NCBI GenBank assembly: GCA_965153455.1
Contig: OZ234500.1
Location: forward strand, 15,561,579-15,625,578
Source of the DNA: Sphagnum compactum
Lineage: Eukaryota; Bryophyta; Sphagnopsida; Sphagnales
Length of the DNA: 64,000 bases
Direction of reading: 5' to 3'
Shown: in pieces, positions 42,641 to 54,591 of the stretch
How positions within the stretch are numbered: the first letter of the stretch is position 1
Layout of the letters: each line of letters begins with the position of its first letter
The notes under the pieces: model-generated
Database searches by the model: none
Told to the model about the DNA's origin: nothing
The model's input: the letters and a program-made list of their open reading frames with translations, nothing else
Program-made: the position numbers and the translations under genes

Positions 42641-43450
42641 ACCACAGACAAAGAGAAAGAGAGGAAAAGCGCAAGGAGCGAGCGCCCCGTTCTGCGCCCA
42701 AACACGATCATTACGCGGCGCTTTGGTGGACCATTACGCGCATGGGTGACGGGTTTCCATCATTACGCGCAACCCAGATTCCATCATTACGCGTAGCTGG
42801 GATTCCATCATTACGCCCAAGGGGTTCCGTAAAAATCATTCTCGCGTAAGGCAGGAGGAGGACGAGTTCCATAATTGTGCGCGGAATTCTTCCAGTTCTG
42901 TGCGGTTACTTCGGATCTTCAAAGAACCGGCCCTTTCCGATCGCCGCGCCACACATCCCCCCCCCCACCGAATCAAAGAACCTCCGGTTCTCTCTCTCTC
43001 TCTCCCGGGAGGGACGCCCCTAGTCGAACCGGCCGATACGGAAAAAGAACCGGTAAAGATCCGACGGTCATGAATACGACCAGTTATTTGACTTTTTGGA
43101 GACCCCTGGCTGCCTACGAGAACCCCTGGGACCGGGTCGATAACCGGACGAGGGGTGGGGTCTGTTCCCCGGTTTCTAATAACCGCCCAGCCTCGGCGTA
43201 TTCCGTCACTTTTACTACGCGTGGGTAGCGCTTTCCACGATTCCGCGCTTTCTCAACGATGACGTCACGTAGACAACAGTCCGTTACGGGAATGCGGAGG
43301 AGGAGGAGGAGGAGGAGGAGGCTAGGCTGGTAGGTAGGTAGGTAATTCCGAAGACTTTCTGTTGTCAGAATTAGCCACCTAAAGGCCCCCCCCCCCCCCC
43401 CCCCCCGCCCCCCATCCTGCACACGTACACGGTCAATGCCGACCGACCAG
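42641..43450. promoter_or_regulatory. CpG-rich stretch with motif array upstream of the demethylase gene
   Basis: This is the most GC- and CpG-rich part of the window. It holds five direct copies of CATTACGC at 42709, 42732, 42761, 42785 and 42809. A palindromic TGACGTCA (bZIP-type site) overlaps CACGT at 43260-43270. A 21-base C run is at 43386-43406. It may be the distal or core promoter of the demethylase gene or of an unrecognised transcript. Confidence 0.45.
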
Positions 43451-43614
43451 TGAACAGCTTCTTCTAGTCAAGTTCCGCCTGGAATTTGACCAAAATTGCA
43501 CGAGTCATGCACTTCCCCAGTAGACAGATTGGTACCTGACTGCATTAATTAATTAATTAATTAAATTATAGTAATAATTAATTAATGATGATGGGGTCAG
43601 AATATGCTCAGTGT

Positions 43615-44078
43615 GAGCTAAGTAGCCACTTAAATGGCCTTTTTTCTTTTTCTTTTCTTTCCCCTCCTTTTTCTTTTGTCTTCCTTCTTTTTGTACCCCT
43701 TCTTCTTGTTGGGCCCTCCCCCCTCCCCCCCCCCTACCCTAATATAAGTTAGGTGTTTCTTTTGCTATTTTGCTTGGCTTTTTTTTTGGGGGCCCTTTTT
43801 CCAACATGATGTCATGGTTGTAGAGCTAAGTAGCCACTTAAATGGCCTTCTTTTTCCTTCCTTTTTTTTACCCCTTCTTTTTCTTTTGTCTTTCCCTCTT
43901 TTTGTACCCCTTCTTCATGTTGGGCCCTCCCTTAACTTCTCATTACCTTAATATTATAATAAGTTAGGTGTTTCTTTTGCCTTTTTTTTTGCTTGGCTTT
44001 TGCTTTGTTCTTCTTTTTCTTTTTTCTTTTTTCTTTTTTCTTTTTCTTTTTTCCAACATGATGTCATGGTTGTGGATG
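43615..44078 (+). repeat. Tandem duplication of about 210-250 bp
   Basis: Copy 1 (43615-43822) and copy 2 (43823-44078) both start GAGCTAAGTAGCCACTTAAA, contain TTGTACCCCTTCTTC, TTGGGCCCTCCC and AAGTTAGGTGTTTCTTTTGC, and end CCAACATGATGTCATGGTTG. They differ mainly in pyrimidine-tract lengths. Confidence 0.9.
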
Positions 44079-44631
44079 AGAGGTCTTGTTTGTTGTTTGT
44101 TGGTTGGTTGGTTGTTAGTGGGTGGGTCCCAAATTTCTTTTACCCAACCTCCTCCATCTACTTTTTTTTTCCCTCAATTTTTAAACCCCAAAAATCTGCA
44201 CTCCGTGTGCTTGCCTTTTGGGAAGTAGACAAAAATTGGGGTCTGACTGCCTTTTCTTCTTGTGTTTTTCACCAATTCGGTTTCCCACTATAAACGACCG
44301 ACCGGTTGACCACCAACAACAAATACTATTTGTTTAATTCACAATCGGAGCAAGCAATGCCGTATACAACAACAACCCCCCCCCCCCCCCCTCATATTCG
44401 AAGACGAGTAAAACTCGGAAGGTTTTTCGAAAGGTCAAGCGAAAACTTATTTGGTAGTGGGGCCGATGATGCCAAAGAATTTGGCCAAAATGTCTCCCCC
44501 ACCCCCCCCCCACAAAATATCAAATCCTTTTTACAAGCTCATTGGGCAACCGTGTGAGCCGTGTTGGGTGGTTCTTTTGCCTTTTATGAAAAACCTACGG
44601 TTCCGGTTTTTTTTTTTTTTGTAAATTTAGA
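44079..44631. other. Spacer with homopolymer C tracts
   Basis: No gene is recognised. A C run of about 14 is near 44378-44391, and others occur near 44500. Confidence 0.4.
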
Positions 44632-44895
44632 ATGGATCTGGTTTCAATTCCAGTTCTTTTTTCAAAAATTAGACCGGAACCAGGTTCAATTCCGGTTCTT
44701 TTTTTAAAAATTAGACCGGAATCGGGTTCAATTCCGGTTCTTTTTTTAAAATTAGACTGGAATGGGGTTCAATTCCCGGTTCTATTTTTAAATATTAGAC
44801 TGGAACTTGGTTCAATTCCCGTTCTTCTTTTTGAAAATTAGAATGGATCCGGTTTCGGTTTCGGTTTCACAAAAATTTAATTCGGGGTTCCGGTT
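44632..44895 (+). repeat. Tandem repeat, period about 42-45 bp
   Basis: About six copies of a unit containing GGTTCAATTCCGGTTCTTTT followed by an AAAATTAGA stretch and a GGAA triplet group. The frame through it (repeated IPVLF) is a by-product of the period and is not considered a gene. The GGTTCAATTCC core resembles an RNA polymerase III B box but no tRNA fold is present. Confidence 0.8.
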
Positions 44896-46555
44896 CTCCT
44901 CGTGTTTTAGACTTCTTAAAATGTTTAGCGGTTGGGTAAAGGAACGGTCTTCACATTTGGTCTTACGTTCATCCCGCCCGGCCCCACTAATTTAATTAGT
45001 GAAGTTCATGTGGATACTAGATGTAAGTTGCTGGGAACGAGGATTCGGGAATCTCGGAATCCTTAGTGGGACTTATTAGGACCAAGTAGGGTCGGTGTGA
45101 TCTTATGGTGGATTTGTAAGTGGATAGAAAGTTCCACCGAAAAAGAAACCCCCCCCCCCACCGCCCCCCCCAAACCAATTTAAACACAATTTTTTAGAGA
45201 ACTTTTTCAAAACTCGTAAATAATAATAGTACTTAGTAGTCAAAAGAGGCTTCTCATGGCGTCTCATCCCGTCCGGTCCGGTCCGGTCTGGTCCGTAAGG
45301 TGGTTGTTGTTGTTGTTGTTAAGAAGAAGAAATAATTTACAAGTATTGTTGTTGTTGTTAGTTTGTTTGTTATGAAAAAGAAGAAGAAGAAGAAGAATCA
45401 TTCATGTGGAAAAAAAAAAAAAAAAAAAGTCAAGTTTTGCGCGACCCCCTTTGCGAGCGAACATGCCAAGCGGCATGTGGAAAGGAGATGGAAATTGTCG
45501 GGCCCTTGTCACCTACAATTTCGCCACTTGTGGAACGTGCATTAGGCGTCGAAAAAACCCTAAATCATATTACCATGCAAATTTCCGAGTTGAGTTGACT
45601 ATTTGACTCAAAAACATACATCCATACATACGTACACCTCAACCCAATTTTTTTCCAAAAACTTTTTTACATCCATTAATTTGTTTACATTTACATCCAT
45701 TAATTGGAGCTCTTCTTTCAAAGGCCACATGTTTGACTTGCCCCCCACCCCCCCTTCCCCTTCTCCATGTGGATGGAGACGACATTTTTACCTACCTTCC
45801 TACGTACCTACCTACCTACCTACCTAAACTCGTTTCGTTACAAATTTTTAAAAAATTTATGATACATAGTTTGGGGGAGGGGGAGATAAATAGAAAGAAT
45901 CACAAGTATGACGCCGAAAAACCCGAAAGTTGTTGTGCTCAAAGATAAACCCTAAACCTTGTAATGTTTTTATTTATAAAACACACACCGCATATTCGAA
46001 AAATGTACATTCGTATTAAAATCAAATAAGGGATAATTTAAAGGCCGTCAAGTTAGTACATATACAAACTAGATGTTGAAAACTAGATTTCTATCCTTTA
46101 ATTTAATGGGGGCAACCTTCAACTTAATTTTAGGGTTTCTAAATAATTCGAACATCTTAATGCATTTGACCGAGTTCATTACTTTCTTTAAAAGTTTTTT
46201 TTTTCACCTTTTCTTTGCACCCTTTTTTAGTAATCAAAATTTGGGGATGTGAGTATATATTGATCACTCTTGATGGAAAAATAAAAAGGTAGTACAAAAA
46301 AGGAAGAAGAATGAGTCCAAATATATGAAGCCAAGTGTGATTGATTGACTCATACTTGAAAAGCATTGTAAAACCCCCCCCCAACCCCCCCCCCTATAAT
46401 TGCCAAAAACAAAATCATTGCCTCCTTTTCAAAAGATGGACAAACAACTACATAATTTATTATTATTCTAAAAGCATTCTACCCCCCTCCCTCAAAATTT
46501 TAAAGGCCCAAAGTTCATATATACTTGAATGACCAATTTACACAAAAGGCCCAAT
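44896..46555. other. Spacer with simple repeats
   Basis: No gene is recognised. Simple repeats include GTT runs (about 45302-45320), AAG runs (about 45377-45395), A runs (about 45411-45428), and CTAC runs (about 45790-45825). Confidence 0.45.
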
Positions 46556-46966
46556 TAGAGCATCTCCTACTAGGGGTGCTCAGCATATGATGATCCTTAT
46601 ACAGTAAAAGTGGATGGATGAAGAAAATCCAACGAATGCTGGTTTGGCTCAGGAGATTGGTTTTGGTCTCAGCACAATTGTGCACGTTTCCTATGTAGTA
46701 AAAGGTCCAGCAGCTCAGTGCACCTGCAGCAGCAAAGAGTGTAACAAATGTGATCATCTACCTGCTCTGCTGCTCTCAGTGTTTCTGAATTGCCCCCATC
46801 ATAATGATTGGTCCAGGTGGTTTGCTATTAGTAATCCCCCACGTATTTGCTGTCCCTGTTTCAGTTTTATTCGCGGGGCTGCAAAAGAGTACATAACTAA
46901 ACTTGGATGTGAAACATATTTTCGCTAGAGGTCACATACTGAGCACTGCTGCTGGAGAGGTTGGGT
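46556..46966. mobile_element. MITE-like element with terminal inverted repeats
   Basis: The left end GAGCATCTCCTACTAGGGGT followed by GCTCAGCATATGA is matched, inverted, by the right end TCACATACTGAGCACTGCTG followed by CTGGAGAGG. These give imperfect terminal inverted repeats of about 30 bp around about 350 bp of less AT-rich DNA. A related terminus lies at 18658-18760. An internal plus-strand frame of 104 codons (46614-46928) has several Cys but no known domain. A target duplication was not clear. Non-autonomous DNA transposon is the best reading. Confidence 0.6.
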
Positions 46967-47524
46967 TAATGTTTAATCCCTGACAAGACCTCGTAGTGAA
47001 GTGGACCCTCAAAAACTTTCAAAGGTGGGCATGATGCAAATCATCAAGTTCATAAGAAATTATATCAACCCCATTAGAAAATTGTTGTGGGAATGGATGC
47101 AATATATTGGCTTGGCTTCAATTATTATACAAACTTTAGCCAAAAATGTTTGTTCCTATGATTTTTGGTTGGGATGTTCACAATTGTTTTTTTTTTTTTT
47201 TAAAACATTATCACATTGCATTCATGTGTTAGTTGGACACGCATGTCACTAGTTGATTTCCCTTTGTCTTCTTTGATCTATGTATAGAAAAAAGTTTGGG
47301 CGCGCCTTTTTATTGTTTTGTGAAAAAGGAGATGAGAAAGGTAAAGGATGTTGTATAATGAAAACAATGGGAACAAGGATAGCCGAGAATGAAAATTATC
47401 TCATTTACAATACTAATATTAATAGGGGGAAATTTAGTTTTCAATAATTTGTCCCACAATTTGAGAAATGTTCACCAGGTGTTACTATGTCCCACAATTT
47501 GTCAAGTTCTTAAAAAGGGTTCCC

Positions 47525-47720
47525 CCCAACCACCCAAGTTCCCAATGTGTTCCCAGTAGCACCTCAGATTGATCCCATATGGTTTGCCCAAAGTTCAACT
47601 CTCATGTATGTAAACTGAAAAGGTGGGAACACTTTTGTTTCTACTTTGCCCAACGAGGTGCTTTTAATGGGGGAGAGTGCCCAATGTTCCAAAACTATTG
47701 TTGGGCCAATCACTATGGCT
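47525..47720 (-). repeat. Dispersed repeat, copy B (inverted relative of 20505-20775)
   Basis: On the minus strand it reads AGCCATAGTGATTGGCCCA, later AAAAGCACCT, then GTTGAACTTTGGGCAAACCA, TATGGGAT and GGTGCTACTGGGAACACATT. This is the same order as copy A. An adjacent block (about 47452-47485) resembles sequence just before the 42-bp satellite at 57430. Confidence 0.75.
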
Positions 47721-48904
47721 ACTTCAAAATAAAATAAAATAAAATAAAAAATAAAAATTTGCGAGTGCAAATGAGAACAAGTCCATTTGATCAACATGAT
47801 GAGATCGGCATTTTAATGCCCAATCTAACATGTCCAAATGTTACAAGCATTACTTAACTAGTGATAGGATGAACTTAATATGCATAAAACCATTTCACAA
47901 GCATTATTGTATCCATAAACTTCAAGGCTTTGCCTTTGCTAGCAACTTTGGTGCCAATGTCATCACTAAACAATGTCAACATGTCACATGAGATGCCATA
48001 CTATCCAATGAATTTATGGACATGGCATTAATTCATATGTGTAATGTTAGTTGATGCATCAAATTATTCATTCACCATTTCATATTTTGTTCCTCCATCA
48101 TGTTTCCAAGATGAACAATAGTTCATACAAGGTGCTCAAAACCCTAATCATCTTTGTTGCACATGAAACCTTGTAAAACAATGGAAATGTTTTGTGTTGT
48201 AACATTAATAAAACCTTGTACAAATATATTGTCCACCAATTTTTGTTTGTTTTGTTACATGAATGCAAATGACCATATTCCTAGTACATACACTTATTTG
48301 GGTGCACTTGTTATGTTAATTGAGTAACAAATGTTATAATCGATAGTGTCATGATGAACAATGTGTATGGAATTTGGATTATTTGCACAATGTTTTATCA
48401 TGCCAAATAAAGATTTTAGAAAAATTTAAGCCAAGTTTTTTCTTACTCAATATCAACCCAACTCATGAGCACACCTCCCTTAATATTTGATTACAATTGG
48501 CCTTAGGGCTCAAGCGGGATGTCCCCACATTAACATTTTCACATATGACACATGAAGACAAAACCCTAAGAATTAGGATGAACAAAGGGGCATGAGATGA
48601 CGACATGCATGTGATGGGTTATGGGTACAAGGTAATAGGGTTGACAATTTTTTGTCACATAAAGGGGCTTATTGGAGAGAGAAAACAAACCCCTAATTGA
48701 ATATTGAGGACACCACGGGTTATTTTATATTATTTTATTTTATTTTATTTCTTTTCACAAATTTTCACCACTTGTTAACAAAATAATAATCATGTGTGAC
48801 TCATAAAAAGGATTTTTGCGAAATGAATGCGTTAAAAGTCACCAGATTTTGAGGGAAAAAATTTCCCAAAATCACCAAATTTAGACAATAAGTTCCACTA
48901 GGTC

Positions 48905-48985
48905 ATTTTTCACTTTCCCTTTGACGAGTGACCAAATTTGGCTAATTCTTCTTATGGATTGATTGCCAATGTGGCTACATCACAA
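48905..48985 (+). repeat. Dispersed 80-bp repeat, copy 4
   Basis: Contains GTGACCAAATTTGGCTAAT, then TGGATTGATTGCCAATGTGG and CTACATCACAAAATTG. Confidence 0.65.
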
Positions 48986-49309
48986 AATTGATATATATAT
49001 ATATATATATAGATAAAAAAAATTAATTATTTATTTTTAAAAAAACCTTATTGGGGCTTCTAAAGGGTAACAAGTGCATCCTTGAGTTAGTGTTGGCCAC
49101 ATTAGATTCCCTTGGGCTCAATAATGAGAAGCAATGTAGGTGGTCTAACTTTCAATGGACATTGCAAGTACTAAATGGCAGACTTATAATGAGAGCTTGC
49201 ATGAAGAGCTGAACACTCTCTCACAAAGTGAATGGAAGTGGAAGAATGATGCATGAGGTTACCTATTTTGCATTGGGTACCTATTTAGCCCGTGTGGTTG
49301 GGTTCTCGG

Positions 49310-49655
49310 TTTCAAACCTAACCTAACCTAACCTTGGTCATCGAGTTCTCGGTTTCAAACCTAACTTAACCTAACCTAACCTTGGGGTCATCGAGTTCTC
49401 GGTTTCAAACCTAACCTAACCTTGGGGTCATTGAGTTCTCGGTTTCAAACCTAACTTAACCTAACTTAACCTAACCTTGGGGTCATCGAGTTCTCGGTTT
49501 CAAACTGAACCTAACCTAACCTAACCTTGGGGTCATCGAGTTCTCGATTTCTAACCTAACTTAACCTAACCTAACCTTGGGGTCATCGAGTTCTCGATTT
49601 TTAACTTAACCTAACCTAACCTAACCTAACCTAACCTTGGGGTCATCGGGTTTCG
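49310..49655 (+). repeat. Tandem repeat with embedded CCTAA runs
   Basis: About seven copies of a spacer module (GGGGTCATCGAGTTCTCGGT followed by TTCAAAC) alternate with runs of CCTAA or CTTAA pentamers of changing length. The reverse complement of CCTAA is TTAGG, the insect-type telomere unit; plants normally use TTTAGGG. Here it is interstitial and interrupted, so it is a composite satellite and not a telomere. Confidence 0.85.
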
Positions 49656-49983
49656 GTTAGTTTCAGTTGGGTTTTTTTCCATTTGACCCAAAAAAACAAC
49701 CCTCCCATTTTGGTTCATGTTAAGTCGTAAATTGGTTGGAAACCTTCGGTGCAATACAATGCGGATTAAAGAATGTTTCTTCAAATTCCTAAACCCTCCC
49801 CCACCCTCCTAGTGTTGTGTAAACAAATTCCAAGTCTAGTCGTCAAGTCCACGATGGAAACCGTGTAATGTTCCACTTACATTACACAACGACCAAAGTT
49901 AAGGTTTGGAAAAATTGTGTCATAAATGGTTGTTGAAACTTGGAAAGTATAAAATAATTCCACGCGACTAAAATGCACAACCT

Positions 49984-50086
49984 TAACTACGTAATTTTAT
50001 AATTGACTAGGCTAATTTCATTGTAGGGGGAACCGTAACTACGTAATTTTATAATCTACTAGGCTAATTTCATTGTAGGGGAACCG
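49984..50086 (+). repeat. Perfect-like tandem duplication of 52 bp
   Basis: Two adjacent copies start TAACTACGTAATTTTATAAT and end CATTGTAGGGGAACCG, differing at only a few positions. Confidence 0.9.
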
Positions 50087-51344
50087 ACCCATTATTCCCT
50101 AGTAGTACATAGTCAATTCCGGACCTTCCCTTCCTCGAGATTGACCGTCCAAGCCCCATCTCTTGACACCTATTGATCAAATGATGCAACAATTTCTTAT
50201 ACGAAAAAACCAAAAAAAAATGGTCAATAATGCCTCCGGGAAGAAGCACTTGTCACCCGGCTTAAGGTGGTTTAGAAGTACCCATCTTTTGTTATTTTTC
50301 TTGTGGGAAACCATGTTTTCGTCGCCCCTTTTCCAAGTTGACCGTCTTCGAATTATTGCCGGGTAACCACCTCTTTGCCCCCGGCCCCCCACCCCCTTTA
50401 CGACGACGGTTTGAAAGTGATCGTCTTCGGGATTTTCCTAGGTAACAACAACACCCTTTTATCTCCTTGTGGCCATTCAAAATTGACACTAACTAGGTCA
50501 TAAATTACATGGACACATGCATTGCCGTAGCACATAATAGCTGTGAGATTTGAATTTACGAGAGATCTAATCCGTCAAACATAATTAAATTAGAATCGGA
50601 TTTCTACCTACCTAGTAACCACCAAATGTCTTACCTACTTAGTTACCTATCTACCTACCTACCTACCTAGTAATTGGTTACATTTTCGACCTACCTACTT
50701 ACTTATGAATCGAACCCACTTATATATTAGGTAGGTAGTTACCTTGGTATTGTGAGGTAGAATTAGGAGGATTTACATGGTATTAATGACCATGTAAATT
50801 GTGAAAAATTGCTTCCAATCCGTATTAGGCATTCAATTTGTTACTCCACATACCAAGACCCAAATCAAAAGCATCAAGAGACCTTATAAATTAGCTCGAG
50901 GCTTGGTGCTTTGAGGATGTGTGTGTGTGTGATGACTATTGCATCTCTTTTGTCGATTGATGAAGATATCATGCAAAAACACCATTACATGTAAGTTCAA
51001 TTAAAATTGGGTTTAAACCAATGTTGTTGCAACGGCAAGTGTATATGCACATATATATCCACCATGTAAAACCATTTACATCTACGAATTGCCCGTGATG
51101 TAAATAATGCTTTTACACTTCCACAAGGAGAGGGGAGTGTAAAAAACAAAATTCAATCACACTTTCACGGCCCAATGTAAATGTTTTGGGCCATCCAAAT
51201 GTATAGATCATATCATCATCATACTCTTAGTGAATATACTTATTCATGATCCATACTAATTAGTTCAAGGTGCATCTCAATGTGGGTGTGTCCGAAAGTT
51301 TAATGACTTTTTAATGGGCCATTTTGATTAGCCCTTTCTCAAAA

Positions 51345-51380
<36 letters not shown>

Positions 51381-54300
51381 TATATATATGGTCTATTTTT
51401 ATTAACATTTATTAAACATTTATTGCTTCCTAAGTAAAAGCTTTTGCTACCAATATGACACCAATACAATATCATGGAAATGAATCCCTTTAGCTCATGT
51501 ATATACAATTCAAGCTCACACTTTTGATGGGTTTTGTTTTCAGGGTGACATGTTTGGTCGGATGGTATTGTTCGTTTTGGTCACTTGTATGCTGAAGTTG
51601 GATGGTTTGAAACCCAACACCTAAATTTTTGTAGAAATCCCTTTTAAGGTTAACCTCAAAGAGAGATGAATAATGTCCAAGGTGGGGACTAACAACACAT
51701 GGGGCTCCAATAAATATGTACAATGAAACAATGTGACTTCAACTATTCACACTTATTGAGATGCTCTTTTAGCGAGTAGTCACTAGAGAGAAATAATACA
51801 ATAATAATTAGGAAAGCCACATACAATACATAAATGGAGTTTATATTTTGGTCTCCAATAATACAATTGTCTTTTGGAATTTTTTCTTTTTAAAAAAAAA
51901 TCGATAAGTGGATAGGTAACATGGGTTCCCCATAAATATCACTAATTTTTTTCCTTGCCCAAAGTGCTTATTTTGGCAGTTGTTGGTGCTTGTACCCTAT
52001 GCAAAGAACCGGCCAAGGGTAGGGTCTAAAGATATACCCGTCTCCTCTTGTATGTTTTAACCGTCTTTGGAAAATCCCAAGTTGTTATCACACCTACAAA
52101 CACCCAAATCTTAACAATTTATTTGGGATATTTATTTGATCCTAACTGAAAGATGGTTTAGATTGAGAGCTTCAATATCCTCTTCCCTCTTTTCATGTAG
52201 GTGAGATTTCATCCATTTACATGAAACTTTCATCCATTTCTTTTTAGGTTTGAGAATGAGAAGGAAGGGGTATGATGTGCTTTATTGATTGATTGATGTT
52301 GAGGAATCCCATGCTCTTATGTCACTTGGAAAATGATGTAAATGTGTGTATGTGTGTGTGTGTGTGTGTGTTTTTGTTTTTTTTTCAATTTTGTAATGTA
52401 GCATAACATGTGATCATACATAAGGCAACAACTAAGTCAAATTTGGCTTTTGAAAAATGAAAATAAAAACATTCAAGAATTCTTTTTTTTTCTTTTTTCA
52501 ATTTTGTGATGTAACTGAAGTGTTGATCATCCATAAGATGATTTATCAAGAATTGGGTTTTCAAAAATTATGAAATTAAGAGATATCAAGTATCCTTTTA
52601 TATTTTTTGGCTACCTAAATGGAACCTAGTATACAATTTACATAAAAAATTTCAAATTTTTGGCAATTAAGCAACCTTTTTGAACATTTTAATTGCCATT
52701 TTGGAAAAAAATGCCATTTGGTGAAATTTTGGCAAAAAAGAAAAAAACTGATCTTACCATGATATGGGCTATTATTAAAACCTATTGTAGAATCTGGCAA
52801 TCTATTTACAAAAAAAGAGACCATATTTGGTGAACAAAAACCTCAAATACATTCTTTTCTACCATTTCAAAAAACAAAAATCCACCAAGGAAAAAACATT
52901 GATTTGAACCTACCAAATTTAAAATGAAAAAAGAAAATGAATGTCATCTTAACTTAGGTGTTAAATTCTCAATCTCAACATTTTTTTCCTTTGAAAAACA
53001 ATTTTTTGTAATTTGATTGAATTTTCACTGACAAAAGTTATTCAAATTTCAATATTTCCTCCACCTTTTTTTTTGTTTTCCAAATCACTTTCATTAAAGG
53101 TTTTCGGTCGATGCCAAAGACACACTCAAATTCCTCTATTAATTTTTTGTTTTGATTTAAACAAATTTTAAATGAAAAACTTGTTCAATATTCAATAACT
53201 TCTCCATCATAAGTTGAAACATGATGAAACCAATTCAATGCACCCTTTACCTCATTGAGGGCTTTCCTTCCAATGGTACAAAGGGTGTGATGAAAAACAT
53301 CATATGGTTTCAAAAGTCATAATGTGACAAACAAAACAAACAAACAACCTTCCTTCATAGATGGATCATAAGCGAATAACAACAAATTACAATATGTAAG
53401 ATATCAAAAATGGCATAAAAGAAACAAAGAAAAAAAATTTGGAATCTACAAAGGGAAATGATTGGAAAATTGGCTTAGTATAGTGGATTGGTTGGGTGGC
53501 ATCCAACATTCCAAATTTGTCCAACAATGTTTTTGCATTGAGGCATTATGTTTTGTTTTTTGTCTTTGATTTATTTTGAGTTTGTTAAATGGGGAATTTT
53601 TAATTTTTTGCAAAAAAAAGAATGTAATGTTGGATTTTTTTTTAGACTTTTCAGAAAATCACAAAATTAAAAAAAAAATCACCACACAAAAAAAAAGATT
53701 GATTGGGCACTCAACATTCATTATAGGATTATCTATGATTTCATTTCACATCAATGCCAACTTATAATTGAAGAAACTATTTCTTGTTTTGTTTACACAC
53801 ATTTTTCCAAGGATTGTAACTTGCACTACTCAATTGGAAGTAGTCCACTCATGAATTGTCTTTTAAGATATTCTTTTAGGGATTGAAGGTCTACTTACTC
53901 ATTTGCAAATGGTGCACTCATTTTTCAAGTTTCATTCACCCTATGACTACAAAGAAGGTCAATAATGAGTACATATTAATTCACAACACACGCAATAAAT
54001 TGTTGATAGTGAGATTCATATTATCAAAATTCAAATCCCAATTTGCAAAGCTTATGCCTATAAATTGAGATGAATTCAAGTATTGACAACTTGAGTGAAC
54101 AATAATGAATTTTCATTGTAAAAAAAAAGATAATAGTGAAAGATGATTATGCATAGTTCCAAGATAATAAAAGCAAACCTAAAAGCTTACAATGAAAAAC
54201 ACATGAGCAAAGATTGTGTATCACCTTTATTAAAAATCATCAAATGATTTTTTAGGTAATCTTTTGCTATTCATACCAATGTAAGTATTCATTTTTATGG

Positions 54301-54490
54301 CTATTATTATAGTGTAATTGGTTTTTGTCTATTTTTTACACATTTTTCAAGTGGTCTTTTAGTTAGGATAAATAGCCATTTTAGTAATTTAGTCATTTTA
54401 CTTTTGGTGTTGTTAATGTTAATTTTAATGCAAATAAACAATTAGTAAAGGTGTTTTAAATGTGAAACAATGATGAAAAATCAATTATGT
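50087..54490. other. AT-rich spacer with microsatellites
   Basis: No gene is recognised. Simple repeats: CTAC runs at about 50648-50668, (CA)n at about 51350-51375, (TG)n at about 52343-52370. Two inverted relatives of the 80-bp repeat are near 52380-52460 and 52490-52555, each with TTTTTTCAATTTTGT then a GATGTA-like element and TGATCAT. Confidence 0.45.
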
Positions 54491-54493
54491 TTT

Positions 54494-54591
54494 GGAATAG
54501 ACCCCCAAAGAACCCATTATCATCTAACAAAATGATAATTCACCATAATGGGCTTGTCACATTCTTTGGTGGTATATGGGGGGCCTATTCC
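54494..54591. repeat. Fold-back sequence, 98 bp
   Basis: The outer arms GGAATAGACCCCCAAAGAA and TTCTTTGGTGG..GGGGGGCCTATTCC pair, with about a dozen extra bases on the right. An inner pair CCCATTAT/ATAATGGG extends the stem. It could be a compact MITE or a hairpin precursor. Confidence 0.65.

Larger units (their letters stand above)
46967..49300. other. AT-rich spacer
   Basis: No gene is recognised. It contains the inverted copy of the dispersed repeat (47525-47720), an 80-bp repeat copy (48905-48985), an (AAAAT)n run near 47728-47755, a (TTTTA)n run near 48721-48750, and a (TA)n run near 48992-49011. Confidence 0.45.

Noticed and set aside
41858-42749. Long overlapping open frames on both strands upstream of the demethylase
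   Set aside because: They consist of Ser/Leu/Phe or Lys/Arg/Glu runs produced by CT/GA strand bias. No domain, no splice logic, and they lie in the leader/promoter region.
44632-44841. Plus-strand frame with repeated IPVLF peptide
   Set aside because: A by-product of the tandem repeat; no start context, domain or flanking exon.
49310-49655. Telomere or subtelomere
   Set aside because: The CCTAA runs are short and interrupted by a fixed module, and genes and spacer lie on both sides.
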